A stretch of 64,000 nucleotides of DNA. It comes from Flectobacillus sp049240685 (GTDB taxonomy: Bacteria > Bacteroidota > Bacteroidia > Cytophagales > Spirosomataceae). Under the pieces are notes generated by a model, which had not been told where the DNA came from, did not search any database, and was given only the letters and a program-made list of their open reading frames with translations. The DNA is taken from the NCBI RefSeq assembly GCF_049240685.1, contig NZ_JBMLSD010000409.1, forward strand, positions 1-64,000, written 5' to 3'. A program made the position numbers and the translations under genes. The stretch's first letter is position 1. Every line of letters begins with the position of its first letter. Shown in pieces: positions 36,073-44,956 of the stretch.

Positions 36073-37431
36073 TTATAAAACTAAGCCAAATTCTTTTGCT
36101 TTGGGAAGATAAGGATCCTTAATTTTTTGAAAATCTGAAATAAAATGACTTTTACACCAAGTTACAACAAAACTCGTTACCATAAACTGCTGATTCTGAA
36201 TCGCTCCATAAAATTTCATAGGAATAGAACTTTCATTTGAGGCTAATATATATTCCCAAACTAGCTCGTCGGTAACTGTTTTGGGTCCATTTTCTATTTT
36301 ATTTTTAAGCTCATTATAAATCGCAACTCCCACAGTAGGATCAAACCTCAATAAATGAATCGCATATTCCAAACAGTCATCGTAATAGGCCTTGAGTAAT
36401 GAATCTTTTTGATAAGTAATCGACTTTTCTTGAACTTTGATATTCTCTGTAATAATCAGTTGTTCTTGGTGAGCTCTAATCTTTAGCTCTTTCGTTTCTT
36501 GCTGTTTGACAATGTCTTCGGCACTTACCATCTTTTGTAAGTAACGAGCTGGATCTTGTACTTTTCCTTGTTTTATTTCTTTAAGCGTATATTCTACTCC
36601 TGCCAAAATTTGGGCGTAAGGGTATTTCTTAAACCAGGTATTCACCACTGCTTCTGTGACATACTCTTTCACGAGTGTATGTATCTCCACAATTTGAAGT
36701 TGCAAACTTTCATCCACTTTTGTCTTTTGGCGATTTTCAATGATGATAAAACGCAAACGAATAACTTTTTTCCCTGATTTAATTTCTTCAAAATCAAAAT
36801 ATAAATCCGAACTACTTTCCAATTCTGTTCTGGCTTGTTGCAAGACTTTGAGCTTGAAATCAAAATAGTTTTTGTATCTGGTCGAAAGCCCTAAACGATC
36901 TTTCAAGTCTTCAACATCTAACTCAAACGAGCCAAATCTTTCATACTGTTTACAGAATTCATAAAATCGAATAGCGTAGATACTATCTAAAAAAAGCAGG
37001 TTACGTATATCTAATACCGTAAAATTTTCTTTAATCTGTAAAAGGAAGGGCTTGAGCTTATTAGAAAACTCAAAAATGAATTTTGCCTGAACTTTATCGT
37101 AAACGATTGAACTAAAGAAGTTTGCTTCTAATTTGATTTTATCATCTTCGTAGTAAATATCTTTTTTACGAAGTTTGGTCAATTCTTCTTGTAAGTATTT
37201 TAATAAGTTTTTGGTTTTGCCACCCACAAAGTTTTGAAATTCTTTCAGAGAAATCTGCACGTCAGGCAAATCATCATTGCTCTGATCGACAGATGCAATG
37301 ACTTTCAGAAAAACTTTCATCTGTACTGCAGTAATGTCAAACTTAGCATTGATAATGGGATTGGTCTTGACTAATCTGTTGGGATCTCTTGAAATAACTT
37401 CAATGGCTTTTTCTCTATGCTCTTTACTCAT
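36073..37431 (-). CDS. repA: Rep_3-family plasmid replication initiator (replicon 2)
   Basis: This protein has two winged-helix regions of the Rep_3 type: KTNPIINAKFDITAVQMKVFLKVIASV at the start, LDIRNLLFLDSIYAIRFYEFCKQYERFGSFEL in the first domain, and LSTRYKNYFDFKLKVLQQARTEL in the second. A long C-terminal extension (about 280-453) is not shared with the replicon-1 Rep. I use the ATG at 37431; a TTG five codons upstream is also open. It would bind the CCCATAAAAGTCGTTTT iterons. It lies upstream of parA and parB on the same strand. Confidence 0.9.
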   Translation of the reverse strand: MSKEHREKAIEVISRDPNRLVKTNPIINAKFDITAVQMKVFLKVIASVDQSNDDLPDVQISLKEFQNFVGGKTKNLLKYLQEELTKLRKKDIYYEDDKIKLEANFFSSIVYDKVQAKFIFEFSNKLKPFLLQIKENFTVLDIRNLLFLDSIYAIRFYEFCKQYERFGSFELDVEDLKDRLGLSTRYKNYFDFKLKVLQQARTELESSSDLYFDFEEIKSGKKVIRLRFIIIENRQKTKVDESLQLQIVEIHTLVKEYVTEAVVNTWFKKYPYAQILAGVEYTLKEIKQGKVQDPARYLQKMVSAEDIVKQQETKELKIRAHQEQLIITENIKVQEKSITYQKDSLLKAYYDDCLEYAIHLLRFDPTVGVAIYNELKNKIENGPKTVTDELVWEYILASNESSIPMKFYGAIQNQQFMVTSFVVTWCKSHFISDFQKIKDPYLPKAKEFGLVL

Positions 37432-37538
37432 GGACGATTTGGGCAACGATTTAGATGGTAGAACGACTAAGTATTTGTTTAGTCGTTTTTACGAAATTAG
37501 TAGCTCTAGGTCACAAAAAAAAGTAAAAACGACACATT

Positions 37539-37571
37539 TTATCCACAGTCGTTTTTGCAAAATGTGGATAA
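37539..37571. promoter_or_regulatory. Two convergent DnaA boxes in origin 2
   Basis: TTATCCACA at 37539-37547 and its reverse complement TGTGGATAA at 37563-37571 both match the strict DnaA box. The iteron half-site AGTCGTTTTT lies between them. Confidence 0.85.
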
Positions 37572-37573
37572 TT

Positions 37574-37887
37574 CCCTATAAAAGTCGTTATTGACCCATA
37601 AAAGTCGTTTTAATATCCCATAAAAGTCGTTTTATGACCCATAAAAGTCGTTTTACATCCCATAAAAGTCGTTTTATAACCCATAAAAGTCGTTTTTATC
37701 ATACTTAAATTATTGAAAATCAAATAGTTACGAAGCCTGAAAGAATAGAAAGAAAAGGAAAGAAATGAAAGTATTTGACAAACAGCGTTGATTTTTTTTA
37801 TTTTTTTAAAAGTTTAAAAATAAGGATTTTTTCATTCAGTGATTTAGAAATGATTGTCTATTGCGGTGCCCCATAAAAGTCGTTTTT
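37574..37887 (+). repeat. Iterons of replicon 2
   Basis: The unit CCCATAAAAGTCGTTTT lies at 37574 (variant), 37595, 37617, 37638, 37659 and 37680, stepping 21-22 bases (two helical turns). One more copy stands apart at about 37870-37886. Three further copies in reverse orientation sit beyond parB at 33.66-34.0 kb. Confidence 0.92.
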
Positions 37888-38015
37888 CTTTTCTCGGTGA
37901 AAGAAGAAAAACAAAAAAGAAGTCATGTGAAAATTTGAGGTATTACTGTAATTCTAAAAAAGCTCTCATATTTTGATTTTAAGCTCTCAAAATATGAGAG
38001 TAAGGAAATTGTTGT

Positions 38016-38726
38016 CTATTCAGCAAAAAGTCTCGCAAAATGATTTTCTAGGTGGTTTCTCATGCCATTGCGGAAAAGTTCTGGCGAGCCATTCTCCAAA
38101 ATATCTACGAGACCTTTGTGAGAGACAAACTTCCGATGAGGCAAATCTTTTTTTAGCAGGCCGCTATTGTGGACATAATCAAAAATCGGGAGTAACATTT
38201 TCTGGAAACTTTTGAGCGTTTTGTTGCCAGTAATTTCATAGAGCTTCCCATGAAAATTTATTTCGTGTTCAATGTTGAACAAATGCGATTCGCTAGAAGT
38301 AGGTTCGTTTTTGACAATTTCCTTCAACTCATCGATATCCTTTTGCGTGATTTTTTGAAAAATCAAATCAGCCATACCGATTTCCAAAACCAGACGCAAC
38401 TCAAAAATTTCACGCAAAGTATCCTCATCCAGAATGTAAGGATTCATGCTTTTGCTCATGATGCCTACAATGTCTGGGCTTGTAATTACTGAACCTTTTT
38501 TCTTTTTGGATTCGATAATTCCCATAGTACGCAGTCGAGTAATCGCTTCACGAATTACGGTTCTACTCACGCCCAAGAGTTCGACTAATTCCACTTCTTT
38601 TGGAATTACATCACCAACTTTAAGTTTTCTGCTTTGGAGCAACTCCACCAAATTGGCCTCAACTTTATCTACCAACGAACTATTATCTACTGCGATAAAG
38701 CTATCGCTAAAGTCTTCATTTGTCAT
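38016..38726 (-). CDS. GntR-family (FadR/FCD) regulator of the sialic-acid cluster
   Basis: This 236-aa protein has an N-terminal winged helix (VGDVIPKEVELVELLGVSRTVIREAITRLRTMGIIESKKKKGSVI, about 37-82) and a C-terminal FCD ligand domain (about 95-235) with metal-binding His residues (INFHGKLYEITGN; ISHK-like VSHKGLVDIL). It is divergent from susC. In other bacteria NanR is a related FCD-GntR repressor whose ligand is N-acetylneuraminate, so sialic acid is the likely inducer here. Confidence 0.85.
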   Translation of the reverse strand: MTNEDFSDSFIAVDNSSLVDKVEANLVELLQSRKLKVGDVIPKEVELVELLGVSRTVIREAITRLRTMGIIESKKKKGSVITSPDIVGIMSKSMNPYILDEDTLREIFELRLVLEIGMADLIFQKITQKDIDELKEIVKNEPTSSESHLFNIEHEINFHGKLYEITGNKTLKSFQKMLLPIFDYVHNSGLLKKDLPHRKFVSHKGLVDILENGSPELFRNGMRNHLENHFARLFAE

Positions 38727-38728
38727 AA

Positions 38729-39059
38729 TATGTATTACTTATTTTTATAAAAGTAGTATAATTTATCGAATTTGAAAAGCAAAAACCATGAAATTTAGAC
38801 CTGAAAGGCATTTAATAGCCATTTTATTATTTTGTCTAACATGAGGTATACATTTTTTGATAAATCAACTATGTTGTATAAATAAATCCTCATAGTTGTA
38901 CTTATAAGTATTACATGTTATTGAATTAAATACATGAAAGTAAGTAGTAATACCTCAATAAAGTAAGTATTTACTACTAAATTAAAATAATTTATAAAAA
39001 TTTTACTAAAAACTTGCATAAATGATTCGCTAGTCCATACCTTTGTTATGTAATACATA
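38729..39059. promoter_or_regulatory. Divergent regulator/susC control region
   Basis: TATGTATTAC lies at 38729-38738, just before the regulator gene, and its reverse complement GTAATACATA at 39050-39059, just before susC. A partial copy (GTATTACAT) is at 38908-38916. Upstream of susC, TACCTTTG (39038-39045) fits the -7 element TAnnTTTG, with CTTG at 39013-39016 near the -33 position. The operator-like copy overlaps the expected transcription start, so repressor binding there would block susC. Confidence 0.65.
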
Positions 39060-39080
39060 ATACATTAACTAAACTATATT

Positions 39081-42000
39081 ATGAAAAACATTTATCAGAG
39101 AGTGGGTTTACTCATGATTTGCATTTTGTGGACATTTGTTTCATGGGGGCAAAGCAAAAAAGTGAGCGGAAAAATTACCGCCTTAGAAAGTGGCGAAGCG
39201 CTGCCCGGTGTTTCAATTCTCTTGAAAGGGAAAACACAAGGAGCCAGCACTAACGAAAAAGGAGAGTTTGCGTTGGTGGCTTCAGAAGGAGATATTTTGG
39301 TGATAAGCTATGTGGGATATATCAAGGAAGAAATCAAAATAGGAACTGCAACAAATCTGAGCATTCAGTTGCGTTCAGATGTTACTTCTTTGGGAGAAGT
39401 AGTGGTGGTAGGTTATGGCACACAATCGAGACGAAATATTACGAGTTCGATTGGAAAGCTTGAAAAAGACATATTGGCGAATGCTCCAAGGGCTAACCTT
39501 GGGACAGCCTTACAAGGATCTTTGGCAGGTTTGCAAGTCATCAACCGTTCAGGAACGCCAGGAGCTGCACCTACTATTTTGCTTCGTGGGGGAGCTTCAA
39601 TCAATAGCCCTGGAGCGCCATTAGTTGTAGTTGATGGTGTCATTAGAGCACTCAATGACATTGCTCCAGACGATATTGAATCGATGGAACTTTTGAAAGA
39701 TGCAGCCTCAACAGCCATATATGGAGCAAGGGCCAACAATGGGGTTATTTTAATTACGACCAAACAAGGAAAAGCAGGTGTGGCAAGAGTGAATTACAAA
39801 TTTACCTTGGGTTACAACCAAAATCGAGAAGGATATAAGTACATGAATGCTCGTGATTATATCTATTACAATCGCTTGGGAAATTTGAACTCAGGTAGAA
39901 CATTAGCTCAAGTTAATGCCACTCGTGGGTATGGTCTATTGACGGACGCCGCCAACTTAGGATTATTTGATATTCGTGCCAATACGCCTGCCAATGCTGG
40001 TTTGCTAGCGAAAGGTTGGCAATCGATGGACGACCCTTATGGCGGTTCGATTTTATACAAAGATCATGGAGGCGAAATTGAGAATTTGGTTTTTAGAAAT
40101 ACCTATACCCAAGATCATTACGTGAGCGTAGAGGGTGGCAATGATAAAGGAAAGTACTTTGCTAGTTTTGATTATTACAATGAACAAGGCGTAATTGTTG
40201 GTTCTGACTACAAGCGCTACACAGGGAATTTGAATGGTTCTTACAAAGTAAAACCTAATTTAGAAATTTCGACGGGAGCAACATTTTCAACTTCCTCTCA
40301 AATCGGAACGCTTGGTTCTGAAGCGAATACCTTGTACAGAAGTTTAGCCATTTGGCCAACGATGAATCCTTGGTTAGATTCTTTGAAAACTCAGCCAAAT
40401 CCTGGGAATAGTGTTACGGATGGAAACCCGCTGTACTGGTTACAAAAAACAAAGCGTGAAAATGAGGTAAATCGTATTACAGTCAATGCTTCGGCGAAGT
40501 ATGATATTACCAAAGATTTATATTTGAAAGTCTCAGGTAATGCGTATTTGTTTGAGTCGCTGAATAACTCATTTAGTTTAGCTACTCAAAACTATACAAA
40601 CTTGTACACTAATCCAGTGTCGTATAGCAATACTACTAGAAATGCGTCATCGCTATTCTCTCGTTCGTTTCAGCAACAATACAATGCGATTTTGAATTAC
40701 CAGAAAAATCTGGGTGATAAGCATCATTTGACTGCCATGATTGGTACGGAATATTTCAAACAAAAAACCTTTGAAATGCAAGTTCTAGGTCAAAATGCTC
40801 CAACTGATGATATTGAGACTGCCAATGCGTCGACCACTTTTGCTGCTGGAAGTAATTATTCTTACAAAGATGAATATCGTATTTTCTCACAATTTGGTCG
40901 TTTAAACTATGATTTTGATGAGCGCTATTTGTTGAATTTTGTCGTAAGAAGAGATGGTATTTCAAGTTTGGCTTCGGATAATCGATTTGGTATTTTTCCA
41001 GGAATGTCGGCAGGTTGGAATTTACACAAAGAGGAGTTTTTTAAAAATAGTACTTTGAGTGATTACGTGAGTTCGGTAAAACCAAGATTTAGTTATGGGG
41101 TAAACGGTAACGTAGCAGGTATTGGGAACTATGAAGTACAAGGGGTTTATGGTTCGCAAGGAAATTACAATACCAATTTGGGCTTTTTGAGCACAAGTAT
41201 TATTAACACAGGCTTGCGCTGGGAGAAAAGTACTACCATGGATGTTGGTGTAGACGTTGGTTTACTCAAAAATCGTATCAGCTTGATGGTGGATTATTAT
41301 GACCGTCGTACCAGCGATTTGTTGACCAACTTGACCCTACCAAGTTATACAGGATACAGCTCAGTACGTACCAATTTGGGAACGTTCCAAAACACGGGGT
41401 TAGAATTGACTTTGAATGCAACAATTCTACAAAAACCAAACGGATTAGTTTGGAATGTTGGGGGTAATGTTTCTTTTGTTGCCAACAAAATTTTACAACT
41501 TCCATTCAACGGCAATGAAAATAATCGCCAAGGCGGATTGCAAGTGTATGACCCTGCACAAGGAAAAGTCGTGTGGGTAGGAGGTTTGCAAGAAGGTCAG
41601 CCATTGGGAGCTATTTATGGCTACAAACAAGTGTCGATTTTCAAAAATGATGAAGAAGTAGCTCGTATTGCGGGTAATAGAGTAGATAATATCGCAGGAA
41701 TTGGCGGTCCATCGACAACGATGACTAATAAAATTGCCCCAGGAGATGTCAATTGGCTCGATGTAGATAACAACAATATCATCGACTCTCGCGACCAAGT
41801 GTATTTGGGAAATGTCAACCCTAATGTCATAGGAGGTTTTACTTCAACCTTGTCTTACAAACGCTTTTCGCTCTTTACCAGATTTGATTTTGCATTAGGA
41901 CATACGATTTATAATGATCTTGTGGCTCGTACACTGGGTAACTATCAGGGTACTTTCAACTATCTCGAATTGCAGAAAAATGCTTGGTCACCAACCAATA

Positions 42001-42353
42001 CCGATACTGATATTCCAAAGGTGTATTATGCAGACCAAGTAGGAGCACCAGCAGGAAAGAAAAACTATACAAGAGCCAATAACGGTGGAGCGGTTTTGAA
42101 TGGCAACAACTCAAGGTTTTATGAAAAAGGAGATTACTTAGCTTGTCGTGAAATTACCCTTTCTTATGATTTATCGAAAAGCATCATAGTGAATAAACTA
42201 TTCTCCCAAGCTCGCATTTACGCCAACTTCAATAATCTTTTCTATATCACGAAGTTTAGCGGTCCTTCGCCAGAGCCAGCTTCAGGAGGAATCTATTCGG
42301 GTACGTATCCAACGCCAAGAACTGTTGTGATGGGAGTACAAGTGTCATTTTAA
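39081..42353 (+). CDS. susC: SusC/RagA-family TonB-dependent outer-membrane transporter
   Basis: This 1090-aa protein has a signal peptide (residues 1-23) and a CarboxypepD-regulatory-like beta domain (VSGKITALESGEALPGVSILLKG, about 27-110). A TonB-dependent plug follows (EVVVVGYGTQSRRNITSSIGKL, about 108-240; GVILITTKQGK), then a 22-strand barrel to the C-terminal VMGVQVSF. It imports glycans across the outer membrane with a SusD partner, here encoded 18 bases downstream. Its place beside sialidase, NanA and NanM points to sialic acid or sialylated oligosaccharides as substrate. Confidence 0.93.
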   Translation: MKNIYQRVGLLMICILWTFVSWGQSKKVSGKITALESGEALPGVSILLKGKTQGASTNEKGEFALVASEGDILVISYVGYIKEEIKIGTATNLSIQLRSDVTSLGEVVVVGYGTQSRRNITSSIGKLEKDILANAPRANLGTALQGSLAGLQVINRSGTPGAAPTILLRGGASINSPGAPLVVVDGVIRALNDIAPDDIESMELLKDAASTAIYGARANNGVILITTKQGKAGVARVNYKFTLGYNQNREGYKYMNARDYIYYNRLGNLNSGRTLAQVNATRGYGLLTDAANLGLFDIRANTPANAGLLAKGWQSMDDPYGGSILYKDHGGEIENLVFRNTYTQDHYVSVEGGNDKGKYFASFDYYNEQGVIVGSDYKRYTGNLNGSYKVKPNLEISTGATFSTSSQIGTLGSEANTLYRSLAIWPTMNPWLDSLKTQPNPGNSVTDGNPLYWLQKTKRENEVNRITVNASAKYDITKDLYLKVSGNAYLFESLNNSFSLATQNYTNLYTNPVSYSNTTRNASSLFSRSFQQQYNAILNYQKNLGDKHHLTAMIGTEYFKQKTFEMQVLGQNAPTDDIETANASTTFAAGSNYSYKDEYRIFSQFGRLNYDFDERYLLNFVVRRDGISSLASDNRFGIFPGMSAGWNLHKEEFFKNSTLSDYVSSVKPRFSYGVNGNVAGIGNYEVQGVYGSQGNYNTNLGFLSTSIINTGLRWEKSTTMDVGVDVGLLKNRISLMVDYYDRRTSDLLTNLTLPSYTGYSSVRTNLGTFQNTGLELTLNATILQKPNGLVWNVGGNVSFVANKILQLPFNGNENNRQGGLQVYDPAQGKVVWVGGLQEGQPLGAIYGYKQVSIFKNDEEVARIAGNRVDNIAGIGGPSTTMTNKIAPGDVNWLDVDNNNIIDSRDQVYLGNVNPNVIGGFTSTLSYKRFSLFTRFDFALGHTIYNDLVARTLGNYQGTFNYLELQKNAWSPTNTDTDIPKVYYADQVGAPAGKKNYTRANNGGAVLNGNNSRFYEKGDYLACREITLSYDLSKSIIVNKLFSQARIYANFNNLFYITKFSGPSPEPASGGIYSGTYPTPRTVVMGVQVSF

Positions 42354-42371
42354 TATTAAAGAAACCGATTT

Positions 42372-43907
42372 ATGAAAAAAATATTTAAGATAACCTTTTT
42401 GGGAATAGCGATAGGTTTGGGAATGACCGCTTGTAATACAAGCCTCGACCTAGCACCTATTAGTAGCATCAGTGACGCTAATTATTGGAAAACAGCCGAC
42501 CAGTTCGATGCTTTTGTTTCAGGAGTTCATTCAAGACTGAGAAGTCATAATGCCAATATTCAAGCCTTGGGCGAAATGCGCTCTGATATATTTGGTACTG
42601 AAGCTAATAGTGCCAGTACCTTCACGGGTGAGGCCACACAAGGCTTAGAAAGAATGTGGCAACATACCCTCGATTTAGACAATTCAGGCGTGAGCAATTT
42701 TGGCGGATTTTATACCAATATTGTACAGTTAAATTTATTGATTAGTAAGTTAAATACGACCAATATCGTAAGTACTACCAACAAGAATTACTATTTGGGT
42801 ATAGCCTACGGAATGCGTGCCTATTACTACTTCCATTTGTATCGCACATGGGGTAGCGTAGTGATTCAGACTGAGCCAGTTTTGTCCATTGATATTGCCA
42901 ACTTGGCGAAGGAGGCTTCTCCAGAATCAGCAGTGATGGATTTGATAAAATCAGATATTGATAAATCTATTGCTAGTTTTGGCAGCGACTATTCTTTCAG
43001 AAATAATAAAGGCTATTGGTCAAAAGCCGCTTCATTGATGCTCAAAGCAGAAGTGTCTTTGTGGAATAGTCAAAGAGGTGGTGGCGTAGCGGATGCTACA
43101 ACAGCATTGAATGCTTTAAACGAAATCAGAACCAATATCCCAAACCTTACGCTGTTACCAAGTTTTAGCAATGTTTTTGCCTCAAATAATAAAGGTAATA
43201 ACGAAATCATTTTTGCTATTCGATATGTGTTGAATGAAGCAAGTATGGGTTTTGTATCAAGTAGCTTTGTTCCACAAACAGGCTTGATTTCAAACTTTTA
43301 TGACTTGAATGGCTCTCGCCAGTTCAATGTTAATGTTGACAACTGGAGTGGCTTATTGCGTGCCCCAGTGCGTATTGCCACATTCAAAAAATTTGATGAA
43401 GCTGATACTCGTCGTTTGTCTTCGATTCAGCCAGCTTTTGAGAAGCGTAGCACAGGTTTTGAGCTAGTAGGATGTTTTACCAATAAATTCCAAGGCGAGC
43501 AAAATGCAGGCTCACGTGTATATACCAACGATTATCCGATTTATCGTTTTGCTGATTTGTTATTGCTTACTGCCGAAGCGAAAATACTGTTAGGTCAAGA
43601 TCCTTCTACCGAAATCAATCAGGTGCGTGCTAGGGCTTTTGGTGCTAATTATGTGGCTAGTAAATATGGCTTTCCGAATCAAGCCAGAGATAAAGACCCT
43701 AAAAATGCTATCTTAGATGAACGTTTGTTTGAGTTCATTTTTGAAGGAAAACGTTGGTACGACCTTCGTAGATTTGGTAATAGCTATGTTTTTGCCAATA
43801 CGACTTTATCAAGCAACGAAGCTTACAAAGTGCTATGGCCAATCGATCGTAACTCATTGACAAATAACCGTTCACTGGTACAAACAACGGGGTATCCAAG
43901 CTTTTAA
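42372..43907 (+). CDS. susD: SusD/RagB-family outer-membrane glycan-binding lipoprotein
   Basis: This 511-aa lipoprotein has a lipobox MTAC with Cys21. The SusD N-terminal pattern SISDANYWKTADQFDAFVSGVH and helical TPR-like repeats follow, with the C-terminal hallmark ILDERLFEFIFEGKRWYDLRRFG. It captures the substrate and acts as a lid on SusC. Confidence 0.93.
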   Translation: MKKIFKITFLGIAIGLGMTACNTSLDLAPISSISDANYWKTADQFDAFVSGVHSRLRSHNANIQALGEMRSDIFGTEANSASTFTGEATQGLERMWQHTLDLDNSGVSNFGGFYTNIVQLNLLISKLNTTNIVSTTNKNYYLGIAYGMRAYYYFHLYRTWGSVVIQTEPVLSIDIANLAKEASPESAVMDLIKSDIDKSIASFGSDYSFRNNKGYWSKAASLMLKAEVSLWNSQRGGGVADATTALNALNEIRTNIPNLTLLPSFSNVFASNNKGNNEIIFAIRYVLNEASMGFVSSSFVPQTGLISNFYDLNGSRQFNVNVDNWSGLLRAPVRIATFKKFDEADTRRLSSIQPAFEKRSTGFELVGCFTNKFQGEQNAGSRVYTNDYPIYRFADLLLLTAEAKILLGQDPSTEINQVRARAFGANYVASKYGFPNQARDKDPKNAILDERLFEFIFEGKRWYDLRRFGNSYVFANTTLSSNEAYKVLWPIDRNSLTNNRSLVQTTGYPSF

Positions 43908-43929
43908 TTTGAATTAAGAAAACTATAAA

Positions 43930-43991
43930 AAAGGCAATTATAGAGGTACAAGTGAAAAGATTTTAGTGTGAAACTGTACCTCTATGCCTTT
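43930..43991 (+). promoter_or_regulatory. Inverted repeat between susD and nanA
   Basis: TAGAGGTACA (43941-43950) pairs with TGTACCTCTA (43975-43984), and AAAGGCA (43930-43936) pairs with TGCCTTT (43985-43991), with a 4-base bulge on the left. The hairpin may act as a partial terminator or mRNA processing site that lowers nanA expression relative to susCD. Confidence 0.6.
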
Positions 43992-44023
43992 AATTCATTG
44001 TCCCAGAAATAAATAATACTAAT

Positions 44024-44953
44024 ATGAAAATAGCTCATCTTCAAGGACTTATTGCTGCTCCTTTTACTCCTATGCACTCAAATGGAAGTTTGCATCTGAA
44101 ATTGATTGAAGAATATTACCATTTGCTCAAATCCAATGGTGTGACAGGTGCCTTTATTTGTGGCTCAACAGGCGAAGGTGTTTCGTTGACGCATACCGAA
44201 AAACGAGCGGTTGCACAAGCTTGGGCGAACGCAACTTTAGGTGATCCTGATTTTAAAGTAATGCTCTTTCTGGGTGGTACAAGTATTGCCGATTGTAAAG
44301 AGTTGGCGCTATATGCTCAAGAATTAGGCTTGTATGCTATTTCGTTTACTTCGCCCTTTTATTTTAAACCAAGTTCTGTAGAAAAGCTTGCAGAGGTTTG
44401 TCAAGAAGTAGCTTCTGTAGTGCCCGAGATGCCTTTTTACTATTACCATATTCCTGTGTTGACTGGGGTAAACTTTGCCATGTATGATTTGTTGAAAGCC
44501 ATAGATGGAAAAGTACCCAATTTTGCAGGAATCAAATATACGCATGAGGATTTCATGGATTATCAGTCGTGTTTAGAATTTCAAAGTAGGAAATATGATA
44601 TGCTTTGGGGACGCGATGAAAATATGCTGGCAGCTTTGAGTTTAGGAGCAAAAGGTGCCGTAGGCAGCACCTTCAATTATGCTGCACCTTTGTACCATGA
44701 TTTGATTGAGGCTTTTGACAAAAATGATTTACCTAAAGCCAGAGCCTTACAAATGCAATCTATCGAAATGATTCGTTTGTTGGGCAAATATGGAGGAATC
44801 TCCACTGGAAAAGCCTATATGAAATTGGTTGATATGGATTGCGGAACGTTTAGATTACCCGTTAGAAATATGACAGATTCTCAATTCGAACTTTTCAAGA
44901 AGGATGTCGAAGCATTGAATTTCTCTGTATTTTGTTCAAAAATGCATGCTTAA
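44024..44953 (+). CDS. nanA: N-acetylneuraminate lyase
   Basis: This 309-aa TIM-barrel aldolase of the DHDPS/NAL family cleaves sialic acid to ManNAc and pyruvate in the cytoplasm. GSTGEG (residues 47-52) binds the carboxylate, YYYHIP (Tyr141) supplies the catalytic Tyr, and GIKYTHEDF carries the Schiff-base Lys171. The Y-H-I-P form is closer to animal-type and Bacteroides lyases than to the E. coli enzyme. The next gene begins 3 bases after its stop. Confidence 0.9.
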   Translation: MKIAHLQGLIAAPFTPMHSNGSLHLKLIEEYYHLLKSNGVTGAFICGSTGEGVSLTHTEKRAVAQAWANATLGDPDFKVMLFLGGTSIADCKELALYAQELGLYAISFTSPFYFKPSSVEKLAEVCQEVASVVPEMPFYYYHIPVLTGVNFAMYDLLKAIDGKVPNFAGIKYTHEDFMDYQSCLEFQSRKYDMLWGRDENMLAALSLGAKGAVGSTFNYAAPLYHDLIEAFDKNDLPKARALQMQSIEMIRLLGKYGGISTGKAYMKLVDMDCGTFRLPVRNMTDSQFELFKKDVEALNFSVFCSKMHA

Positions 44954-44956
44954 ACT

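Larger units (their letters stand above)
37432..38015. other. Replication origin 2 (iterons, DnaA boxes, rep operator)
   Basis: The gap between rep and the GntR gene holds an iteron origin. Directly before rep, AACGACTAA (37462-37470) and TTAGTCGTT (37479-37487) form an inverted half-iteron pair, a likely Rep autoregulation site. Next come two DnaA boxes, then six iterons, then a long A/T-rich stretch (about 37700-37860) suited to strand opening, and one more iteron. Confidence 0.85.

Noticed and set aside
37298..37594. Plus-strand frame across the rep start and origin 2
   Set aside because: It is antisense to rep and covers the iterons and DnaA boxes.
37574..37697. CRISPR array at 37.6 kb
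   Set aside because: The unit steps by 21-22 bases with only 4-5 base gaps, which is an iteron pattern.
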